In this document: positions 4,841 to 6,614 of the stretch, piece by piece | Layout of the letters: the number at the start of each line of letters is the position of its first letter | Numbering within the stretch: the first letter of the stretch is position 1 | Assembly (NCBI GenBank): GCA_009903855.1 | Contig: WYEK01000126.1 | Span: 1 to 6,614, forward strand | DNA: 6,614 nucleotides | Direction of reading: 5' to 3' | DNA from: Thermocrinis sp. | Lineage (GTDB): Bacteria; Aquificota; Aquificia; Aquificales; Aquificaceae | The notes under the pieces: generated by a model | Databases searched by the model: none | The model's input: only the letters and a program-made list of their open reading frames with translations | What the model was told of the DNA's origin: nothing | Translations under genes and position numbers: made by a program

Positions 4841-5286
4841 GTAGAAAAAAACTCCTCAGACCTACTTCATCTATGGTAAAGCAGGCGGTGTTCAACATGT
4901 TGGGAGACATAGAGGGCATGCTTTTTATAGACCTGTTTGCCGGGACCGGTCAGATGGGTTTTATGGCTATGGAGAGGGGTGCAGAGGTGATTTTCGTGGA
5001 AAAGAACAGAAAGTTTGCCCAAGCAATAAAGGAAAAAGGGGGAAAAGTCATCATTTCAGATGCAATAAAGTTTTTAGAACAGTTGGAAGACAAGCCAGAC
5101 ATAATCTTTGCTGACCCTCCTTATGATTATGAAAACTACCAAAAACTCATTGAATTAGCCCTCAAAAAACTAAACAATGGAGGATTTTTTATCCTTGAAC
5201 ACAGAAAAGGTCAAAACTTTGGGGCAGAAAAGGTAAAAACTTACGGAGATACCGCCCTATCTATATGGAGGAAAGAGAATGATTAG
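4828..5286 (+). CDS. rsmD: 16S rRNA (guanine966-N2)-methyltransferase RsmD, short N-terminus
   Basis: AdoMet-dependent methyltransferase that makes m2G966 in the 30S subunit. With the ATG at 4828 it has 152 residues, shorter than the usual 180-190. Visible: KLLRPTSSMVKQAVFNML at 8-25 (family: RPTsdrVreAlFNiL), AdoMet loop DLFAGTGQMG at 35-44, VEKN at 57-60, catalytic DPPY at 96-99, and FILEH near 120. The first part of the usual N-terminus (RIIGGxxkGRkL) is reduced to KKSSRKKLL. The frame is open back to an ATG at 4708, but that extension lacks the missing motif, overlaps speD and lies upstream of the candidate promoter, so 4828 is preferred. There is no Shine-Dalgarno before it. It overlaps coaD by 8 nt; rsmD-coaD is a common bacterial pair. 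Paralogous methyltransferase specificity is less likely given the neighbour. Confidence 0.9.
   Translation: MKKSSRKKLLRPTSSMVKQAVFNMLGDIEGMLFIDLFAGTGQMGFMAMERGAEVIFVEKNRKFAQAIKEKGGKVIISDAIKFLEQLEDKPDIIFADPPYDYENYQKLIELALKKLNNGGFFILEHRKGQNFGAEKVKTYGDTALSIWRKEND
5267..5271 (+). promoter_or_regulatory. Shine-Dalgarno of coaD
   Basis: GGAGG within the last rsmD codons, 7 nt before the coaD ATG at 5279. It fixes that start and supports translation of coaD from the rsmD mRNA. Confidence 0.8.
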
Positions 5287-5761
5287 CGTAGTATATCCGG
5301 GCACCTTTGACCCTCCCCACTTGGGACATCTCGACATAGTTAAAAGGAGCTGTGAGCTATTTGATAGGGTAGTAGTGGCCATAGCCAAAAGCCCAAGGAA
5401 ATACCTGCTCTTTAACTTGGAAGAAAGAGTAGATATGTTTAGAGTGATGGTTGAACCCTTAGGTCCAAAGGTGGAGGTTAAGGGCTTTGACGGACTTTTG
5501 GTAGATTTTATGAAGAAGGAGGGGCTAAGGGTAATAGTGAGGGGTGTTAGGCTTTTTACAGACTTTGAGTATGAACTTCAGATTGCCCTCAATAATAGCA
5601 AATTGGCGGGCGTGGAAACTATATTTATGATGCCCTCTCAAGAATACATACACATAAGCTCCACCATAGTGAGGGACATAGCCAGCTACTGCGGAACTTT
5701 AGAGGGCTTGGTACATCCCTATGTGGCAAAAAAGCTAAGAGAAAAGTTCAACTGCCCTTAA
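5279..5761 (+). CDS. coaD: Phosphopantetheine adenylyltransferase (PPAT)
   Basis: Transfers AMP from ATP to 4'-phosphopantetheine, giving dephospho-CoA, the penultimate step of CoA synthesis; cytoplasmic, a hexamer in characterised members. 160 residues, standard length. Motifs: VYPGTFDPPHLGHLDI at 5-20 with the nucleotidyltransferase (T/H)xGH-type HLGH; Lys42 in the KYLLF segment; RGVRLFTDFEYELQIALNN at 88-106 binding phosphate and pantetheine; ISSTIVRDIA near 125-134 for ATP. The start overlaps the rsmD end (ATGATTAG, 8 nt) and has a good Shine-Dalgarno. The TAA stop interleaves with the stop of the convergent lipoyl-protein gene, so there is no space for a terminator between the two. Identification is secure. 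Confidence 0.97.
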   Translation: MISVVYPGTFDPPHLGHLDIVKRSCELFDRVVVAIAKSPRKYLLFNLEERVDMFRVMVEPLGPKVEVKGFDGLLVDFMKKEGLRVIVRGVRLFTDFEYELQIALNNSKLAGVETIFMMPSQEYIHISSTIVRDIASYCGTLEGLVHPYVAKKLREKFNCP

Positions 5762-6198
5762 CCCTTGCACTCCACACCTTCCCTTTCTATGTACTCTTTC
5801 ATCTTTTGCAAGGCAATATCTCCTGTCACTAGGTCCTTTAGGTCCCTTTCCAAGTTTGTGGGCTTTAGCCTTGCGATCCAACCTTCTCCGTAGGGGTCGT
5901 CGTTTATTAGGTCCGGTTGGTCAAAGAGCTTTTCGTTCCTTTCCACAATCTCACCTTCTATGACCGCGGGCACTGGACCGGTCCATTTGCCACTTTCTAA
6001 GGACGCTATGGGCTTTCCTTTGGGCACGTGTTTGCCGGGCGGTTTTATCCTGACGTTTACCATTCTGCCCGCACGGGTTTGCCCTACATCCGTGGCACCA
6101 ACCGTAACGGTGCCATCTTCCTCAAGGCGATACCAAACTTGGTTCTCTATGTCATAGTAAAGTTCCTTGGGAATCTTACAGCCCTTGTAGGTTTCCAT
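5758..6198 (-). CDS. GcvH-like lipoyl carrier protein (possibly LbpA type)
   Basis: 146 residues with the hammerhead biotinyl/lipoyl fold: TVTVGATDVGQTRAGRMVNV at 30-49, IKPPGKHVPKGKPIASLES at 51-69, lipoylation site ESGKWTGPVPAVIEGEI at 68-84 with acceptor Lys71, then ERNEKL and the GcvH-type segment LINDDPYGEGWIARLKP at 97-113. Canonical GcvH has ESVKAxSD-(I/V)-YSP, so Lys71 is kept but its surroundings differ (SGKWTGP). This kind of divergent GcvH-like protein occurs in several copies in Aquificales, and in sulfur oxidisers the related LbpA serves the Hdr-like sulfur-oxidation complex. That role is inference: no gcvP, gcvT, hdr or lipoate-ligase gene is adjacent. Two cysteines (7 and 144) sit near the ends. 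The gene has its own candidate promoter and no Shine-Dalgarno before ATG 6198. A plain glycine-cleavage H protein remains possible. Confidence 0.85.
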   Translation of the reverse strand: METYKGCKIPKELYYDIENQVWYRLEEDGTVTVGATDVGQTRAGRMVNVRIKPPGKHVPKGKPIASLESGKWTGPVPAVIEGEIVERNEKLFDQPDLINDDPYGEGWIARLKPTNLERDLKDLVTGDIALQKMKEYIEREGVECKG

Positions 6199-6207
6199 GG
6201 CAAAAGT

Positions 6208-6237
6208 ATTTTAAGGGTTTCTTGTTGAAAGATTCAA
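6208..6237 (-). promoter_or_regulatory. Candidate promoter of the GcvH-like gene
   Basis: Minus strand: -35 TTGAAT (6232-6237), 18-bp spacer, -10 TAAAAT (6208-6213), then 9 nt to the ATG. The mRNA would have a leader of only 1-3 nt and there is no Shine-Dalgarno. The -35 overlaps the hyphenated palindrome at 6224-6238, a position where a repressor could act. Confidence 0.45.
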
Positions 6238-6238
6238 C
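6224..6238. repeat. Hyphenated palindrome GTTGAA-AGA-TTCAAC
   Basis: Perfect 6-bp arms with a 3-nt centre, overlapping the -35 of the GcvH-like gene. It could be an operator or chance. The centre spacing is too tight for a stable long hairpin and no T-run follows, so it is not a terminator. Confidence 0.45.
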
Positions 6239-6269
6239 TTATCCTTCCGCACACAAAACCCACTCTTAA

Positions 6270-6284
6270 GGCTTTGTAAAAGCC
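6270..6284. repeat. Hyphenated palindrome GGCTTT-GTA-AAAGCC
   Basis: Same 6-3-6 geometry as the palindrome at 6224-6238, centred 46 bp from it, but with different arm sequence. It lies between the two divergent candidate promoters. No T-run follows on either strand, so a terminator is unlikely. Confidence 0.4.
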
Positions 6285-6291
6285 CTGCCTC

Positions 6292-6320
6292 TTGACCAAC
6301 AACTCAGCCTATAGTATCCT
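6292..6320 (+). promoter_or_regulatory. Candidate promoter of the rlpA-like gene
   Basis: TTGACC (6292-6297, 5 of 6 to TTGACA), 17-bp spacer, TATCCT (6315-6320, 4 of 6), then 7 nt to the ATG, again a leaderless-type layout. An overlapping TATAGT (6310-6315) is a better -10 hexamer but would leave only 12 bp to the -35, so the exact -10 is uncertain. Confidence 0.4.
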
Positions 6321-6327
6321 TTTTGCC

Positions 6328-6614
6328 ATGAGGAGGTGGTTTCTTGTCCTCTGCCTTGCCCTTGGCTTTTCTTACGCCCAAGAGTGCAAGGTTTTAGAAG
6401 GCTATGCCTCTTGGTATGGCGAAAAGTTCCACGGAAGAAAAGCATATAGCGGAGAAAGGTTTGATGAATTCAAATACACCGCTGCGTCAAAGTACTTTGA
6501 TATGCATACGTACCTTCTGGTGAGAAACTTAGAAAACGGAAGGGAGGTAGTGGTTAGGGTTAATGATAGAGGACCACACAAAAAGGGCAGGATCATAGAC
6601 CTATCAAGGTCTGC
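6328..6614 (+). CDS. RlpA-like septal-ring/lytic-transglycosylase family protein, N-terminal 95 residues (cut by the window edge)
   Basis: Double-psi beta-barrel protein of the RlpA family; characterised members act on peptidoglycan at the division site. Residues 1-17 form a signal peptide: RR, a hydrophobic core, then SYA before QEC, suggesting signal peptidase I cleavage after Ala17. Cys20 lacks a proper lipobox, so lipoprotein status is doubtful. Family motifs: GYASWYGEKFHGRKAYSGERFD at 25-46, TAAS at 51-54, VRNLENGREVVVRVNDRGP at 65-83 and KKGRIIDLSRS at 85-95. Glu43, Asp46 and Asp80 are kept, but the family TAAH...LPFGT is TAAS...FDMHT here, so the usual active-site His is Ser54. No stop occurs before the window ends; a SPOR domain downstream cannot be judged. 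No Shine-Dalgarno precedes the ATG, but AGGAGG forms codons 2-3. Confidence 0.9.
   Translation, partial: MRRWFLVLCLALGFSYAQECKVLEGYASWYGEKFHGRKAYSGERFDEFKYTAASKYFDMHTYLLVRNLENGREVVVRVNDRGPHKKGRIIDLSRS

Noticed and set aside
6270..6284. Inverted repeat as a rho-independent terminator
   Set aside because: Stem of only 6 bp with a 3-nt loop and no T-run on either side; no gene ends there.
1..6614. CRISPR array, toxin-antitoxin, defence or secretion system
   Set aside because: No repeat-spacer pattern and no such genes; coding space is filled by recognisable housekeeping families.

Overview
The window looks like chromosomal DNA of a thermophilic bacterium of the Aquificales (Aquifex/Hydrogenobacter/Thermocrinis type). 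This rests on by-eye protein character (Lys/Glu-rich, with AGG/AGA for Arg and ATA for Ile), very tight gene packing with ATGA-type overlaps, housekeeping genes scattered out of their usual operons, and a GcvH-like lipoyl protein of the kind found in sulfur-oxidising thermophiles. The genus is inference. Almost every base is accounted for by genes. I see no CRISPR array, insertion sequence, toxin-antitoxin pair or defence locus.

Left block (positions 4806 down to 1, minus strand) reads as one long mixed protein/tRNA transcription unit: possible leader ORF -> speD (S-adenosylmethionine decarboxylase) -> moeB/thiF-type E1-like adenylyltransferase -> pdxJ (vitamin B6) -> tRNA-Arg(CCT) -> tRNA-Val(CAC) -> tyrosine recombinase -> trmD -> topA (cut by the window edge). 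Junctions are extremely tight: recombinase/trmD and trmD/topA overlap by ATGA, the pdxJ stop codon shares its last base with the first base of tRNA-Arg, and the two tRNAs are 3 nt apart.

Right block: rsmD (16S rRNA methyltransferase) and coaD (phosphopantetheine adenylyltransferase) form an overlapping plus-strand pair that diverges from speD across a short region with a palindromic ATTATAAT box. coaD converges on a minus-strand GcvH-like lipoyl carrier gene, with the two stop codons interleaved in one TTAA. A divergent intergenic region of 129 nt follows, then the start of an rlpA-like gene that runs off the right edge.

The most interesting features are regulatory and architectural rather than a new enzyme system: (i) a 26-codon ORF with a strong Shine-Dalgarno that overlaps the speD start; (ii) a stop codon fused to a tRNA 5' end, so tRNA processing would cut the pdxJ mRNA inside its stop codon; (iii) a repeated -10 box/7-nt/start-codon layout without Shine-Dalgarno that suggests leaderless mRNAs for several genes, in contrast to strong Shine-Dalgarno sites at speD and coaD; (iv) a TrmD that appears to lack the catalytic Asp of the E. 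coli enzyme; (v) an RlpA lacking the usual His of its active site; (vi) a phage-like tyrosine recombinase embedded in a housekeeping operon directly after two tRNA genes.
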